A DNA stretch of 64,000 bases from Lutimaribacter_A marinistellae (GCF_042648365.1 NZ_JBHRXI010000010.1:1-64000), one strand, 5' to 3'; positions 1 to 10,972 are shown, counted from the stretch's first letter. The notes: generated by a model not told the origin, from the sequence alone. Made by a program: numbers and translations.

Positions 1-104
1 TACTTGGTGATCGCTGCCGTCAGCGTCGTCTTGCCGTGGTCAACATGGCCAATCGTGCCGATGTTCACATGCGGTTTCGTACGCTCAAACTTTTCCTTTG
101 CCAT
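1..104 (-). CDS. tuf: Elongation factor Tu, N-terminal part (runs off the window)
   Basis: The minus-strand frame ending at the left edge encodes the first 34 residues of EF-Tu: it opens MAKEKFERTKPHVNIGTIGH and continues with the P-loop GHVDHGKTTLTAA, the GTP-binding G1 motif. EF-Tu carries aminoacyl-tRNA to the ribosome as a GTP complex. The start ATG is preceded by a TGAGGAT Shine-Dalgarno-like stretch. Only the first part of the G domain lies in the window, so nothing can be said about the rest. The identity is secure because the N-terminus is almost invariant. Confidence 0.97.
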   Translation of the reverse strand, partial: MAKEKFERTKPHVNIGTIGHVDHGKTTLTAAITK

Positions 105-232
105 ATCCTCAGGCGCCCTTTTGCGGTTCGGGGGACCTTTGGTCCCGAGTTGCTGATTTGCTACTGCGCGCGGGGCATATTGGGTTCAACGGGGAAAATC
201 AAGCACATCCTGCATATGGCAGGCCCGGTCGC

Positions 233-820
233 CTAGCCTTGTGCCGGTGCCGTGGCGGCCGGAGTGCCCGGCGCATCGGGCCGCCTGGCGAACCAGCCGT
301 TTTCGTTGTGCATTTCCACCAACCAGTCCTCGATCTGTCCAACCGCGTTGCGCGACAGCCCGAGGAGTTGCTCTTCTTTGCTGCGCGTATTCCCCGAACC
401 GATAATCGCGGAATCGGCCGTGGTCGTCTCGAAGACGGTGAACTGCTTTACTTCGGGGTTCAGCTTCTGTGCCCGTGCGTCGTCCCAGACGGTGACGTTG
501 ATGATCAAGGCCGATTTGGGGCTGTAGACCACCGGCACACCTGGGGGGGCCAGCATGTAACCCTCGACGCTGATACCGAGGTGATAAAGCTGCGACCCCT
601 GGTAACGGGAAAACCTCTCGTCAACTGCGGTGCGCAGGGCGGTAACCCACTCCTCTTCGGTCGCATCGCGCGAGATGGGGCCCTTTTGCATCTTGGAGGC
701 CACCACCACGTTGTGGCCGAGGCTGAATTCGCCCAACCGCTCCAGCGGTTCGTCCGGAGTGGCGGATGTGCAAGCCGCCAGGATCGACATCCCGACGAGA
801 AGGGTAGCGATGCGCAGCAT
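233..820 (-). CDS. Small lipoprotein of unknown function
   Basis: A 195-residue protein starting with a type II signal peptide whose lipobox is LAAC, with Cys17 as the predicted lipidation site. The mature part is soluble and shows no motif I recognise; it ends in an Ala/Pro-rich tail. It lies between tuf and parC on the same strand, about 100 bp downstream of parC. The lipobox supports anchoring in the cell envelope. No function is inferred. It could belong to a Rhodobacterales-specific uncharacterised family. Confidence 0.8.
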   Translation of the reverse strand: MLRIATLLVGMSILAACTSATPDEPLERLGEFSLGHNVVVASKMQKGPISRDATEEEWVTALRTAVDERFSRYQGSQLYHLGISVEGYMLAPPGVPVVYSPKSALIINVTVWDDARAQKLNPEVKQFTVFETTTADSAIIGSGNTRSKEEQLLGLSRNAVGQIEDWLVEMHNENGWFARRPDAPGTPAATAPAQG

Positions 821-922
821 TGTGAACGGGCCTCGATCTGTCTTGGTTTCAGGGGATGTACCGCGCTACCGCCTCCGATGCAAAGCGGCTGGGCAAGGAA
901 TCCCACGGATGCGGCTGCTATG

Positions 923-3268
<2,346 letters not shown>

Positions 3269-3386
3269 GGATCGTGTGATACGTCCACGCGGCGCGCTGA
3301 GCAAGCGCCGCATCGTCAGTTGCGGGCCACGTCATGTCCGGGCAACGGCCCGGGCCTGCTCCGCTGATTTTTGCGACGAAGCTGTG

Positions 3387-3392
3387 TATAAT
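3387..3392 (+). promoter_or_regulatory. Candidate -10 box upstream of the SH3-domain gene
   Basis: A perfect TATAAT hexamer lies in the 219-bp divergent region between parC and the SH3-domain gene, about 95 bp before the latter's start. A good -35 hexamer at 16-18 bp spacing was not found, so this is only a suggestion. Confidence 0.3.
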
Positions 3393-3487
3393 GGTCCGCG
3401 CTGCTTGTCCGAAGAGATTCGGAACAATTTTATTACTGCCGACGTTCTTTGTTTCAGTTGAAAACGCTGCCTTTGGGGGGTCGCCGC

Positions 3488-4162
3488 ATGCCAAAATATA
3501 TAATCGTCAGTTTCCTGTTTCTCGGGCTCGCCTTCTACGAGTTGAGCGGTGGCGCCGATTTCGAGCCGCGCGGGACACGCCCCGCCGCCGAAGAGCGGGT
3601 CGCACGCGCAGAACCCGTTGAGCCAGTCACCAAGCGCGCACCGAAACAGGACCGTGCGCAAGACATCGTCGCCAAGCAGGTCATATCCACACGAAACGCG
3701 CCCGCTGTTGCGGCCGATGACAATACCGAACTCACGACGGCCGAAGCCAACAGCGAAGGCCTGCTGCGTGTCGCGGCCGGATACAACACTGATTTCGGCT
3801 TTGACAGCGATCCGACCCGTACGATCACCCTTGCCTCTTTGGGCCAGACCACCACGTCGCTTCAGGTCGTGCGCGACAGCCCGCTGCGAAACCGTCAGGT
3901 CGCCACACCTGCCGCTGCGGAATACGTGTCGCCCGGCGCGGCCACTACCCCCGAAGTACAGCGCGACATCCGCGAAGTTACCGGCACTCGCGTGAACATG
4001 CGTATGGGGCCGGGAACGAACTACCCTGTCATCACACGCTTGAACCTCGGGCATGAGGTCGAAGTGCTGGAAAGCGGAAACGGCTGGCTGCGACTGCGCG
4101 TGCTTCCGGAACAGACGGTGGGATGGATCTCGGCTTCCCTCGTCAGCGACAAGACCGACTGA
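3488..4162 (+). CDS. Membrane-anchored or secreted SH3-domain protein
   Basis: A 224-residue protein with an N-terminal hydrophobic segment (residues 1-20, signal peptide or anchor), a long low-complexity linker rich in Ala, Thr and charged residues, and a C-terminal bacterial SH3 domain of about 60 residues. The SH3 domain carries the typical VNMRMGPGTNYPVITRL and GWLRLR signatures and ends with GWISASLV. Such domains usually bind cell-wall or protein ligands in the periplasm. The start at MPKYIIV follows a GGGGGG stretch at Shine-Dalgarno distance; an ATG 13 codons upstream is less likely. It is divergent from parC and followed by a clear terminator. The specific role is unknown. Confidence 0.85.
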   Translation: MPKYIIVSFLFLGLAFYELSGGADFEPRGTRPAAEERVARAEPVEPVTKRAPKQDRAQDIVAKQVISTRNAPAVAADDNTELTTAEANSEGLLRVAAGYNTDFGFDSDPTRTITLASLGQTTTSLQVVRDSPLRNRQVATPAAAEYVSPGAATTPEVQRDIREVTGTRVNMRMGPGTNYPVITRLNLGHEVEVLESGNGWLRLRVLPEQTVGWISASLVSDKTD

Positions 4163-4186
4163 CCCCACATACGGCATTGCCCTTAG

Positions 4187-4220
4187 ACCCCGGCCCGCAT
4201 AGCAATGGCCGGGGTTTTTC
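4187..4220 (+). terminator. Rho-independent terminator after the SH3-domain gene
   Basis: CCCCGGCC at 4188-4195 pairs perfectly with GGCCGGGG at 4207-4214 around an 11-nt loop and is followed directly by TTTTTC. It sits 25 bp after the SH3-domain gene stop. Confidence 0.88.
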
Positions 4221-4232
4221 TTTGGGTTTCGC

Positions 4233-5060
4233 ATGACCAGAACGATACTCATCACCGGCTGTTCCTCGGGAATAGGTCTGGATGCGGCGCATGGGCTAAG
4301 GGCGCGCGGCTGGAAGGTGTTTGCCTCCTGTCGCAAGCAGGTAGATTGCGACCGTCTTCGCGCGCAAGGCTTCGACAGTCCGCGGATCGACTATGCCGAT
4401 GCCGAGACCATCCGCAGCGGCCTTGCCGAAGTTCTTGAAAAGACCGATGGCCGTCTGGATGCGGTGTTCAACAACGGCGCGCATGGCCTGCCGGGTGCGG
4501 TCGAAGACGTGTCGACCGAGGGCATGCGGCACATATTCGAGGCCAATTTCTTTGGCTGGCACGAGTTGATCCGGCAGGTCGTACCGATAATGCGCCAACA
4601 GGGATCGGGACGAATCGTGCAATGCTCCTCGGTTCTGGGCCTCGTCGCCTTCCCTTGGCGGGGCGCTTATGTTGCCACGAAGTTCGCTCTTGAGGGCTAC
4701 AGCGATACGCTTCGGCTGGAACTGCGCGGCAGCGGGGTGGATGTTGTCCTGATCGAACCCGGGCCGATCACGTCCAAGCTGCGCGAAAAAGCGATCCCTA
4801 TGTTCGAACGGTTCGTCGACTGGGAAGGTTCGGCGCTGCGGGCACAATACGAAGCGTCGCTGCTGAAACGATTGTACGAAGACAGCGGACCTGACCGGTT
4901 CGAACTGCCTGCCGCAGCGGTCACTGCCAAGTTGGCACGCGCGCTGGATGCAAAGCGGCCCCGGCATCGCTACTATGTCACGACACCAACATATGTCGCA
5001 GGATACCTGCGCCGCATCCTGCCTACACGTATCATCGACCGAATCCTGGCGGGCATCTGA
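4233..5060 (+). CDS. Short-chain dehydrogenase/reductase (SDR family)
   Basis: A 275-residue classical SDR oxidoreductase. It shows the NAD(P)-binding motif TGCSSGIG (residues 8-15), an NNGAHG motif near residue 80, the catalytic serine in QCSSVLG (about 132-133) and the catalytic YVATK (Tyr146, Lys150), then the PGPITSKL segment typical after the active site. The substrate cannot be read from the sequence. It begins 13 bp after the terminator of the preceding gene and is followed in the same direction by the HIG1 protein and the cobalamin adenosyltransferase. Confidence 0.93.
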   Translation: MTRTILITGCSSGIGLDAAHGLRARGWKVFASCRKQVDCDRLRAQGFDSPRIDYADAETIRSGLAEVLEKTDGRLDAVFNNGAHGLPGAVEDVSTEGMRHIFEANFFGWHELIRQVVPIMRQQGSGRIVQCSSVLGLVAFPWRGAYVATKFALEGYSDTLRLELRGSGVDVVLIEPGPITSKLREKAIPMFERFVDWEGSALRAQYEASLLKRLYEDSGPDRFELPAAAVTAKLARALDAKRPRHRYYVTTPTYVAGYLRRILPTRIIDRILAGI

Positions 5061-5135
5061 GACGAAAGAACATGTTCGCTTTTGCTGCCAACCCCGCTAG
5101 GTCGTGACCGAACATTTCCCTGACGCGAGGCCGAT

Positions 5136-5339
5136 ATGGACCTACTCTTCATCATTCTCCTCTTGGCGATGGCCGCGGTCGTGATCGTGCTGGCCATCGG
5201 GATCGGCGGCTTTGCCCAAGGTGGGAAATTCAACGCGAAATACGGAAACAAGATGATGCGTCTGCGTCTGCTCTTTCAGTTCATCGCCGTGGTGCTGATC
5301 GTGCTTTACGTAACGCTGAGAGGCATGGGGGGCTCCTGA
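5136..5339 (+). CDS. HIG1-domain twin-transmembrane protein
   Basis: A 67-residue protein with two transmembrane segments (about residues 3-27 and 46-62). Between them lies GGKFNAKYGNKMMRLRLLFQ, which matches the NK-x-MR-x-R-x2-Q signature of HIG1 (hypoxia-induced) domains. Eukaryotic and some alphaproteobacterial HIG1 proteins associate with respiratory complexes; that role here is only inference. The stop codon overlaps the start of the next gene by one base (TGATG), indicating translational coupling to the cobalamin adenosyltransferase. Confidence 0.85.
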   Translation: MDLLFIILLLAMAAVVIVLAIGIGGFAQGGKFNAKYGNKMMRLRLLFQFIAVVLIVLYVTLRGMGGS

Positions 5340-5911
5340 TGGTCGTACTGAACAAGATCTATACGCGCACGGGCGATGGCGGCAAAACCGCGCTCGGCAA
5401 CGGCGAGCGGGTCGCGAAGTACTCGGGCCGCGTGTCGGCCTATGGCACAGTCGACGAATTGAACGCCTTCGTCGGCGTCGCCCGGCTGGAGGCCGACGGA
5501 GAAATGGACGCGGCGCTTGCGCGAATTCAGAACGACCTCTTCGATCTCGGCGCCGATTTCTGCCGCCCCGACATGGATAAAGATGACGAGGCCGAGTACC
5601 CGCCCCTGCGCATGATCGCGTCACAAGTCGACCGACTTGAGGCAGAGATCGACGGAATGAACGACAAGCTGGAGCCGCTTCGCAGCTTCATCCTGCCAGG
5701 CGGCTCCTCCCTGGCAGCCCATCTGCATGTGTGTCGCACCGTGTCGCGGCGTGCCGAGCGGCTGGCGGTTGAACTTTCGAACATGGAGCCCGTGAACGAC
5801 GTGGCCGTTCGTTACCTCAACCGCCTAAGCGACTGGTTCTTCGTCGCAGCGCGCACAGCGAATGAATGCGGCACGGCCGATGTCTTGTGGGTTCCGGGCG
5901 CGAACCGCTGA
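5339..5911 (+). CDS. PduO-type ATP:cob(I)alamin adenosyltransferase
   Basis: A 190-residue protein that transfers the adenosyl group of ATP to cob(I)alamin to make coenzyme B12. The N-terminus has KIYTRTGDGGKTALGNG and the central part has the conserved SYGTVDELNAF-like stretch, here SAYGTVDELNAFVG, plus the SRRAER helix motif, all typical of the PduO/MMAB type. It is translationally coupled to the HIG1 gene and lies about 220 bp upstream of etfBA. Its product would serve B12-dependent acyl-CoA mutases, which fits the ethylmalonyl-CoA theme of the neighbourhood. Confidence 0.94.
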   Translation: MVVLNKIYTRTGDGGKTALGNGERVAKYSGRVSAYGTVDELNAFVGVARLEADGEMDAALARIQNDLFDLGADFCRPDMDKDDEAEYPPLRMIASQVDRLEAEIDGMNDKLEPLRSFILPGGSSLAAHLHVCRTVSRRAERLAVELSNMEPVNDVAVRYLNRLSDWFFVAARTANECGTADVLWVPGANR

Positions 5912-5979
5912 AGCAGTGGCCAAGGTCGCGTCCGGCGGAGGTGTTCATCTGCCGTATCGGAACGAAACAGTCTTTCGTG

Positions 5980-6013
5980 CCGGGACGTCAAATGGCAAAA
6001 CGCGACGTCCCGG
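5980..6013. other. 10-bp perfect inverted repeat upstream of etfB
   Basis: CCGGGACGTC at 5980-5989 pairs with GACGTCCCGG at 6004-6013 around a 14-nt loop, in the 220-bp gap between the cobalamin adenosyltransferase and etfB. There is no T-run on either side. It could be a weak terminator for the upstream gene or an operator for etfBA. Confidence 0.5.
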
Positions 6014-6131
6014 GGTCCTGACGTGACGATTTTGCCCTGTCCCGCGCGGATTGCAGGCGTTATCTGTGCCGGGGAGACCATTTAGGGAGTCGCATCGCGG
6101 CTTGCCGTTTCTGGAAGGAGAGAACGCAGCA

Positions 6132-6890
6132 ATGAAGGTACTCGTGCCTGTCAAACGCGTGATTGATTACAACGTGAAGGTTCGCGTCAAAGCGGACGGA
6201 AGCGGTGTCGATCTCGCCAACGTAAAGATGTCGATGAATCCCTTCGACGAAATCGCGGTCGAGGAAGCGATCCGTCTCAAGGAAGCCGGCAAGGCTGAAG
6301 AGGTCGTCGCGGTTTCCATCGGGGTCAAGCAGGCCCAGGAAACCCTGCGTACGGCACTGGCCATGGGCGCCGATCGGGCGATCCTTGTCGTTGCAGCCGA
6401 TGACGTGCATCAGGACATCGAGCCGCTCGCCGTCGCGAAGATCCTCGCCAAGATCGTCGAAGAAGAGCAGCCGGGCCTCGTGCTTTGCGGCAAACAGGCG
6501 ATCGACAACGACATGAACGCGACCGGCCAGATGCTTTCGGCCCTGCTCGGCTGGAGCCAGGCAACCTTTGCCTCCGAGCTCGATATCGAAGGCGACTCCG
6601 CCAAGGTCACGCGCGAGGTCGATGGCGGCCTGCAGACCATCAGCGTCAAGATGCCGACCATCGTGACCGTCGACCTGCGCCTGAACGAGCCGCGCTATGC
6701 GTCGCTGCCGAACATCATGAAGGCCAAGAAAAAGCCGCTGGATGAGAAGACCGCCGCCGATTATGGCGTCGACGTCGCGCCCCGGCTGGAAATCGTCAAG
6801 ACCGAGGAGCCGCCGGAGCGGGCCGCCGGAATCATGGTTGGCTCGGTGGACGAGCTGGTGTCGAAACTGAAAGAAGCGGGGGCTGTGTAA
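6132..6890 (+). CDS. etfB: Electron transfer flavoprotein subunit beta
   Basis: A 252-residue ETF beta subunit. ETF collects electrons from acyl-CoA dehydrogenases (and dimethylglycine or sarcosine dehydrogenases) and passes them to ETF:quinone oxidoreductase. Visible signatures are the N-terminal KVLVPVKRVIDYNVKVRVK, the MNPFDEIAVEEA motif, CGKQAIDNDMNATGQMLSALLGW and the terminal VDLRLNEPRYASLPNIMKAKKKP recognition loop. The start follows GGAAGGAG at suitable spacing. The stop overlaps the etfA start by one base (TAATG). Confidence 0.98.
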   Translation: MKVLVPVKRVIDYNVKVRVKADGSGVDLANVKMSMNPFDEIAVEEAIRLKEAGKAEEVVAVSIGVKQAQETLRTALAMGADRAILVVAADDVHQDIEPLAVAKILAKIVEEEQPGLVLCGKQAIDNDMNATGQMLSALLGWSQATFASELDIEGDSAKVTREVDGGLQTISVKMPTIVTVDLRLNEPRYASLPNIMKAKKKPLDEKTAADYGVDVAPRLEIVKTEEPPERAAGIMVGSVDELVSKLKEAGAV

Positions 6891-7819
6891 TGGCTGTACT
6901 TCTTCTTGCCGAAGTGACGAATGGCGAACTGTCGATGGACGCCACCGCCAAGGCCGTGACCGCGGCCAAGAAACTGGGCGACGTGACCGTCCTGTGCGCA
7001 GGCGCCTCTGCGGCTGCCGCAGGTGAGGCCGCGGCCAAGATCGACGGCGTCGCAAAGGTTCTGGTTGCCGAAGATGCGTCGCTGGGCCATCGCCTTGCGG
7101 AATCCACGGCAAAGCTGATCGTGGATCTTGCCGGTGATTACGAGCATATCGTTGCGCCCGCGACCACCGACGCCAAGAACGTGATGCCCCGCGTAGCGGC
7201 TCTGCTGGACGCAATGGTGATTTCCGACGCATCGGGCGTCGTCGATGGTTCGACCTTCGAGCGTCCGATCTACGCCGGCAACGCGATCCAGACCGTCAAA
7301 TCGAACGACGCGAAGAAGGTCGTGACCTTCCGGACGGCAAGCTTCGACGCAGCCGGCGAAGGCGGTTCGGCATCGGTCGAGACCGTTTCCGCTGGCGACA
7401 ACCCCGGTCTGAGCGAATGGGTCGAGGACAAGGTTGCCGAAAGTGATCGTCCCGAGCTGACCTCAGCCAAGGTTGTCGTGTCCGGCGGCCGCGGTGTCGG
7501 CTCTGAAGAGAACTTCGCGATGATAGAGCAACTGGCCGACAAGCTGGGCGCTGCGGTCGGAGCCTCGCGCGCTGCGGTCGACTCGGGCTATGCGCCGAAC
7601 GACTGGCAGGTGGGTCAGACCGGCAAGGTCGTTGCCCCCGAGCTCTATATCGCGGTCGGCATCTCGGGTGCGATCCAGCACCTCGCCGGCATGAAGGACT
7701 CCAAGGTCATCGTCGCGATCAACAAGGACGAAGAGGCACCGATCTTTCAGGTCGCCGATTACGGTCTTGTCGCCGACTTGTTCCAGGCAGTTCCGGAACT
7801 GCAGGAAAAGCTGGGCTAA
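6890..7819 (+). CDS. etfA: Electron transfer flavoprotein subunit alpha
   Basis: A 309-residue ETF alpha subunit that carries the catalytic FAD. The C-terminal FAD-binding domain is clear: VVSGGRGVGSEENF, the DSGYAPNDWQVGQTG stretch, PELYIAVGISGAIQHLAGM and VAINKDEEAPIFQVADYGLV. It is coupled to etfB by a one-base overlap and closed by a strong hairpin terminator. Two likely electron donors lie in this same window: the Mcd-type acyl-CoA dehydrogenase at 18.3 kb and the dimethylglycine-dehydrogenase-like protein at 57-60 kb. Confidence 0.98.
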   Translation: MAVLLLAEVTNGELSMDATAKAVTAAKKLGDVTVLCAGASAAAAGEAAAKIDGVAKVLVAEDASLGHRLAESTAKLIVDLAGDYEHIVAPATTDAKNVMPRVAALLDAMVISDASGVVDGSTFERPIYAGNAIQTVKSNDAKKVVTFRTASFDAAGEGGSASVETVSAGDNPGLSEWVEDKVAESDRPELTSAKVVVSGGRGVGSEENFAMIEQLADKLGAAVGASRAAVDSGYAPNDWQVGQTGKVVAPELYIAVGISGAIQHLAGMKDSKVIVAINKDEEAPIFQVADYGLVADLFQAVPELQEKLG

Positions 7820-7842
7820 GCCAAACCCGGCCCGATCAATTG

Positions 7843-7872
7843 AACGGCCCGCAGGTTCTGCGGGCCGTTTTG
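7843..7872 (+). terminator. Terminator between etfA and the convergent DUF6473 gene
   Basis: AACGGCCCGCAG (7843-7854) pairs over 12 bp with CTGCGGGCCGTT (7858-7869) around a GTT loop, followed by TTTTG. The short A-run on the other side could let it work for the convergent minus-strand gene as well. Confidence 0.88.
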
Positions 7873-7875
7873 CGT

Positions 7876-8703
7876 TCAGGACAGATCCTGCATCAGACTG
7901 AACAGCTTTCGCGCGATCATGTCGTGTGTTGCGGGACCGATCAGATGTTCGGCCGCAGGTTGCTGCAAGGTACCGAAAAGCATGTCCTCCACCTCCTCGG
8001 ACTCCCCCGATGGCCTGACCTCCAACGCCAAAACCGACAGAGCCTTTGGCGCAATTGCCGACACCATGTCCTGCGTCACCAGACATGGATCCGGGCCGAG
8101 TGCCCCACCCTGCTGCGTCACGAGATCGCCGGTATAGCGCAAATGCAGGAGAACCACATTGTCACCAAGACGCTCGACCAGCAGACGCATCCGCGCTGTC
8201 CAGGCCGTTCTCAATTCATGAGCCACCTCTTCGAAACGGTCGTGGCACAGGATCGCCAGATCGCCAAGCAAGTGCCGAACGAAGTGATATTCGGTGAAGT
8301 CCACCTCGGGATAGAGCCGGCGGAGCCGGTCCGATGCGGCTAGGAAGCGATCGTTCCGCCGCGGGTGAACGCGATAGAGCCGGTTGGACAGGCCCGCTGC
8401 CCCCGGCAATTGCAGGATGACCAGTTCCGCCTGTGCCGCGATGCGTGGCAGTTCCGGATCGTTGAGCAAGGCGTCGATCCCGAGACCCGGAACACCAAGG
8501 TTCACGCAAGGCGCGCCCAGCCGGGCTTCCAACCGGACGGCGAATGGCACGGCAACGAAACGGCCAAAGGTCTCCGTCCCGCCAAGACAGGCAAAGTAAG
8601 GCTCCGACAGGTCGCGTTCAGGTCCGCGTACCGGCAGTTTTGATGTGCCATAGTGGCAAGTCTCTTCATCGAGCGCCGAAGCGCCAGCGTAATCGTAACT
8701 CAT
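7876..8703 (-). CDS. DUF6473 family protein
   Basis: A 275-residue protein starting MSYDYAGASALDEETCHYG. The motif pattern CHYGTSKLPVRGPERDL followed by FACLGGTETFGRFV matches what I know of DUF6473, a family of unknown function found mainly in Rhodobacterales. The GGTET stretch resembles the first block of SGNH/GDSL-like folds, but I see no full catalytic set and do not claim hydrolase activity. It is convergent with etfA, sharing the terminator region, and divergent from hbd. The start chosen is the ATG giving the family N-terminus. Confidence 0.8.
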   Translation of the reverse strand: MSYDYAGASALDEETCHYGTSKLPVRGPERDLSEPYFACLGGTETFGRFVAVPFAVRLEARLGAPCVNLGVPGLGIDALLNDPELPRIAAQAELVILQLPGAAGLSNRLYRVHPRRNDRFLAASDRLRRLYPEVDFTEYHFVRHLLGDLAILCHDRFEEVAHELRTAWTARMRLLVERLGDNVVLLHLRYTGDLVTQQGGALGPDPCLVTQDMVSAIAPKALSVLALEVRPSGESEEVEDMLFGTLQQPAAEHLIGPATHDMIARKLFSLMQDLS

Positions 8704-8865
8704 GTCACCCACCAATTTCTTGTTCCCGTATGACAGGCTGACGCAAGGCTCTTGCCAAACCGCTAATGTGCGAATTTGAAGCAAAGGAGAGACGGTCGCC
8801 CCTCTTGCCGCCGCCCTGTCCCTGCCGATAAGGTCGCGGCAAGCTGCGACAAGGAACACATTGGA

Positions 8866-9741
8866 ATGGATATTCAGAAGATCGGGGTCATCGGTGCGGG
8901 CCAGATGGGCAACGGTATCGCGCATGTCATGGCGTTGGCAGGCTATGACGTGATCCTGACCGATGTCAGCCAACAGGCGCTCGACAATGCCCTGGAGACG
9001 ATTCGCGGCAACCTTGCCCGGCAGGCCTCCCGGGGGAAGATCCCGGATCAGGATGTCGAAACCGCGATGGGACGGATCGGAACGACACTGACGCTGGCCG
9101 AAATCGGGTCGTCGGACCTGGTAATCGAAGCCGCAACCGAACGCGAAACGATCAAGCAGGCGATTTTCGAGGATCTGCAGCCGCACCTTCAGCCGCACAC
9201 CATTCTGACGTCGAACACGTCATCGATTTCGATAACGCGTCTCGCCAGTCGTACAGACCGGCCGGAACGGTTCATGGGCTTTCATTTCATGAACCCAGTC
9301 CCGGTAATGCAACTGGTTGAACTGATCCGGGGAATCGCGACCGACGAGGAAACGTTCAAGTCATGCAAAGCTGTGGTCGACAAGTTGGGCAAGACCGCGG
9401 CCAGCGCCGAGGATTTTCCAGCCTTTATCGTCAACCGCATCCTGATGCCGATGATCAACGAGGCGGTTTATACCCTCTACGAGGGGGTCGGAAACGTACA
9501 ATCCATCGATCAGTCCATGAAACTGGGCGCCAATCATCCAATGGGGCCGTTGGAACTGGCGGATTTCATCGGACTGGACACCTGCCTTGCCATCATGAAT
9601 GTCCTGCACGATGGTCTTGCTGACACCAAGTATCGCCCCTGCCCGCTTCTGACCAAATACGTCGAGGCTGGTTGGCTGGGCCGCAAGTCGCAGCGCGGCT
9701 TTTACGATTACCGTGGAGATACACCGGTGCCGACCCGCTAA
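8866..9741 (+). CDS. hbd: 3-hydroxybutyryl-CoA dehydrogenase
   Basis: A 291-residue NAD(P)-dependent 3-hydroxyacyl-CoA dehydrogenase. It has the Rossmann motif GAGQMGNGIAHVMALAGYDV (from residue 8), an ITRLASRTDRPERFMGFHFMNPVPVMQLVEL segment with the catalytic histidine, and the C-terminal helical domain with NHPMGPLELADFIGLD. The length and single-domain form fit 3-hydroxybutyryl-CoA dehydrogenase rather than the large fatty-acid oxidation fusion. The start MDIQKIGVIG places the Rossmann fold at the N-terminus. Expected roles are acetoacetyl-CoA/3-hydroxybutyryl-CoA interconversion in storage polymer and acetyl-CoA metabolism. Confidence 0.95.
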   Translation: MDIQKIGVIGAGQMGNGIAHVMALAGYDVILTDVSQQALDNALETIRGNLARQASRGKIPDQDVETAMGRIGTTLTLAEIGSSDLVIEAATERETIKQAIFEDLQPHLQPHTILTSNTSSISITRLASRTDRPERFMGFHFMNPVPVMQLVELIRGIATDEETFKSCKAVVDKLGKTAASAEDFPAFIVNRILMPMINEAVYTLYEGVGNVQSIDQSMKLGANHPMGPLELADFIGLDTCLAIMNVLHDGLADTKYRPCPLLTKYVEAGWLGRKSQRGFYDYRGDTPVPTR

Positions 9742-9759
9742 CGGGTCGATCGCACATCG

Positions 9760-10653
9760 TCAGCTTCGGGTTTGCCCCAAAGACAGAGTGTGTTCGCGCA
9801 ACCAGGTCATGAAACCGCGCGGATCACGTTCCAAAAGCTGCATGTCCTGATCGGATACAGGCTCTCCGATCACCGGCGCCTGCGGCTTGTTGCAGGACCG
9901 AACGATTTCATGCAGCAAAAGCCCTTGCCGCAGGACTGGCGAGATGCGGTTTGCGATCTGATAGGCGCGGGAGTTCCGGCCGGGGAAATAGATCGGAACA
10001 ACACGAGCACCCGACCGGCGGATCATCTTGGCCGTAAAAACGTTCCAGTCCCGCTCAAGCGCGGGCCCGAGCCAGCTGTCGGATGACATGACCACGCCCG
10101 AAGGGAACAGGGCAACGACGCCGCCCTCACCCAGATGGGCCATCGCCTTGGCGCGCATGTCGAGCATCTTTTTCTGCGCTTCGGGATCGTGCGGAAAAGG
10201 AACCGGGATCATGAAGCTTGTCGCGGCCTCGTCTAGCCCGGTCAGAACCGAACGGGTCAGGATCCGGTAATCCTGTCGGACGCGCCCGATCAAATCCGCG
10301 AGGATCATGCCATCGACCATGCCATGCGGGTGGTTTGCAACCACCACCACCGGCCCTTCGGTCGGGATGCGCGCAATCTGTTCGGCAGGCGTAAGCAGAT
10401 CGATTCCCATCGTATCGAGCGCGCCTCGCCAGAACTTGTTCCCGCGATACTGGTCATTCTGTTTTTCGAACTTGTTCACCAGGCGGAGGATAGTGAGCTT
10501 ACCGGTAACCCACTCGATTGCCTTGATAGCGTTGGCGGTCCAGGCATCGTCAAAGGAATTGGCATAGGTCAGCGTGCGGCGATCATATATCTCGCCAGTC
10601 GTCTGGGCCTCGGTTGCCAGACCTGCCTTGCTGTTATGTGCGGTATCCGCCAA
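9760..10653 (-). CDS. Lysophospholipid acyltransferase family protein
   Basis: A 297-residue member of the PlsC-like acyltransferase superfamily. The acyltransferase block I is NHPHGMVDG, with the H-x5-D spacing seen in the hemolysin/OlsA-like branch rather than the H-x4-D of standard PlsC. It is followed by VALFPSGVV (block III) and VPIYFPGRN (block IV). It would acylate a lysophospholipid or ornithine-lipid precursor at the inner membrane. The gene ends 18 bp after the convergent hbd stop. Substrate is unresolved. Confidence 0.85.
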   Translation of the reverse strand: MADTAHNSKAGLATEAQTTGEIYDRRTLTYANSFDDAWTANAIKAIEWVTGKLTILRLVNKFEKQNDQYRGNKFWRGALDTMGIDLLTPAEQIARIPTEGPVVVVANHPHGMVDGMILADLIGRVRQDYRILTRSVLTGLDEAATSFMIPVPFPHDPEAQKKMLDMRAKAMAHLGEGGVVALFPSGVVMSSDSWLGPALERDWNVFTAKMIRRSGARVVPIYFPGRNSRAYQIANRISPVLRQGLLLHEIVRSCNKPQAPVIGEPVSDQDMQLLERDPRGFMTWLREHTLSLGQTRS

Positions 10654-10689
10654 GTCTTGCTCTTCCCGTACCTTGCGCCCAAGAGACGC

Positions 10690-10959
10690 TCAGGCACCTT
10701 CACCGAACTTGTCCTGGACCAGGGCCTCGAGCGCATCCGCGAGCGCCTCAGCATCCGGGCCTTGGGTCTCGACGTCAATAGTCGTTCCGCACGATGCTGC
10801 CAACATCAAAAGCCCCATGATGCTGTCCCCCGACGCGGAAACGCCATCTTTCGAAACCTCGGCCGACGCGTCGAATGCCTCCACGACTTCGACCAGTTTG
10901 GCCGAAGCGCGGGCGTGGAGCCCTTTCTGGTTCACGATCTTCAAGCTGCGATTGACCAT
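10690..10959 (-). CDS. ptsH: HPr-like phosphocarrier protein
   Basis: An 89-residue HPr. The phosphoacceptor is His15 in KGLHARASAK, and Ser46 in SGDSIMGLLML aligns with the regulatory serine phosphorylated by HPr kinase. No EIIB/EIIC permease lies nearby, so this is expected to be a regulatory PTS relay. It is the distal gene of the minus-strand block chvI-chvG-hprK-rapZ-EIIA-ptsH, which is a conserved alphaproteobacterial arrangement. Confidence 0.96.
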   Translation of the reverse strand: MVNRSLKIVNQKGLHARASAKLVEVVEAFDASAEVSKDGVSASGDSIMGLLMLAASCGTTIDVETQGPDAEALADALEALVQDKFGEGA

Positions 10960-10972
10960 TCACGTCCGTCTT

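Noticed and set aside
105..232. tRNA gene near tuf
   Set aside because: tRNA genes are often linked to tuf, but neither strand shows a T-loop GTTCGA box, an acceptor stem pairing or a 3' CCA context.
7876..9198. Long 440-codon version of the DUF6473 gene extending across the hbd start
   Set aside because: The extra N-terminal part is antisense to hbd and its promoter; the family N-terminus begins at 8703.
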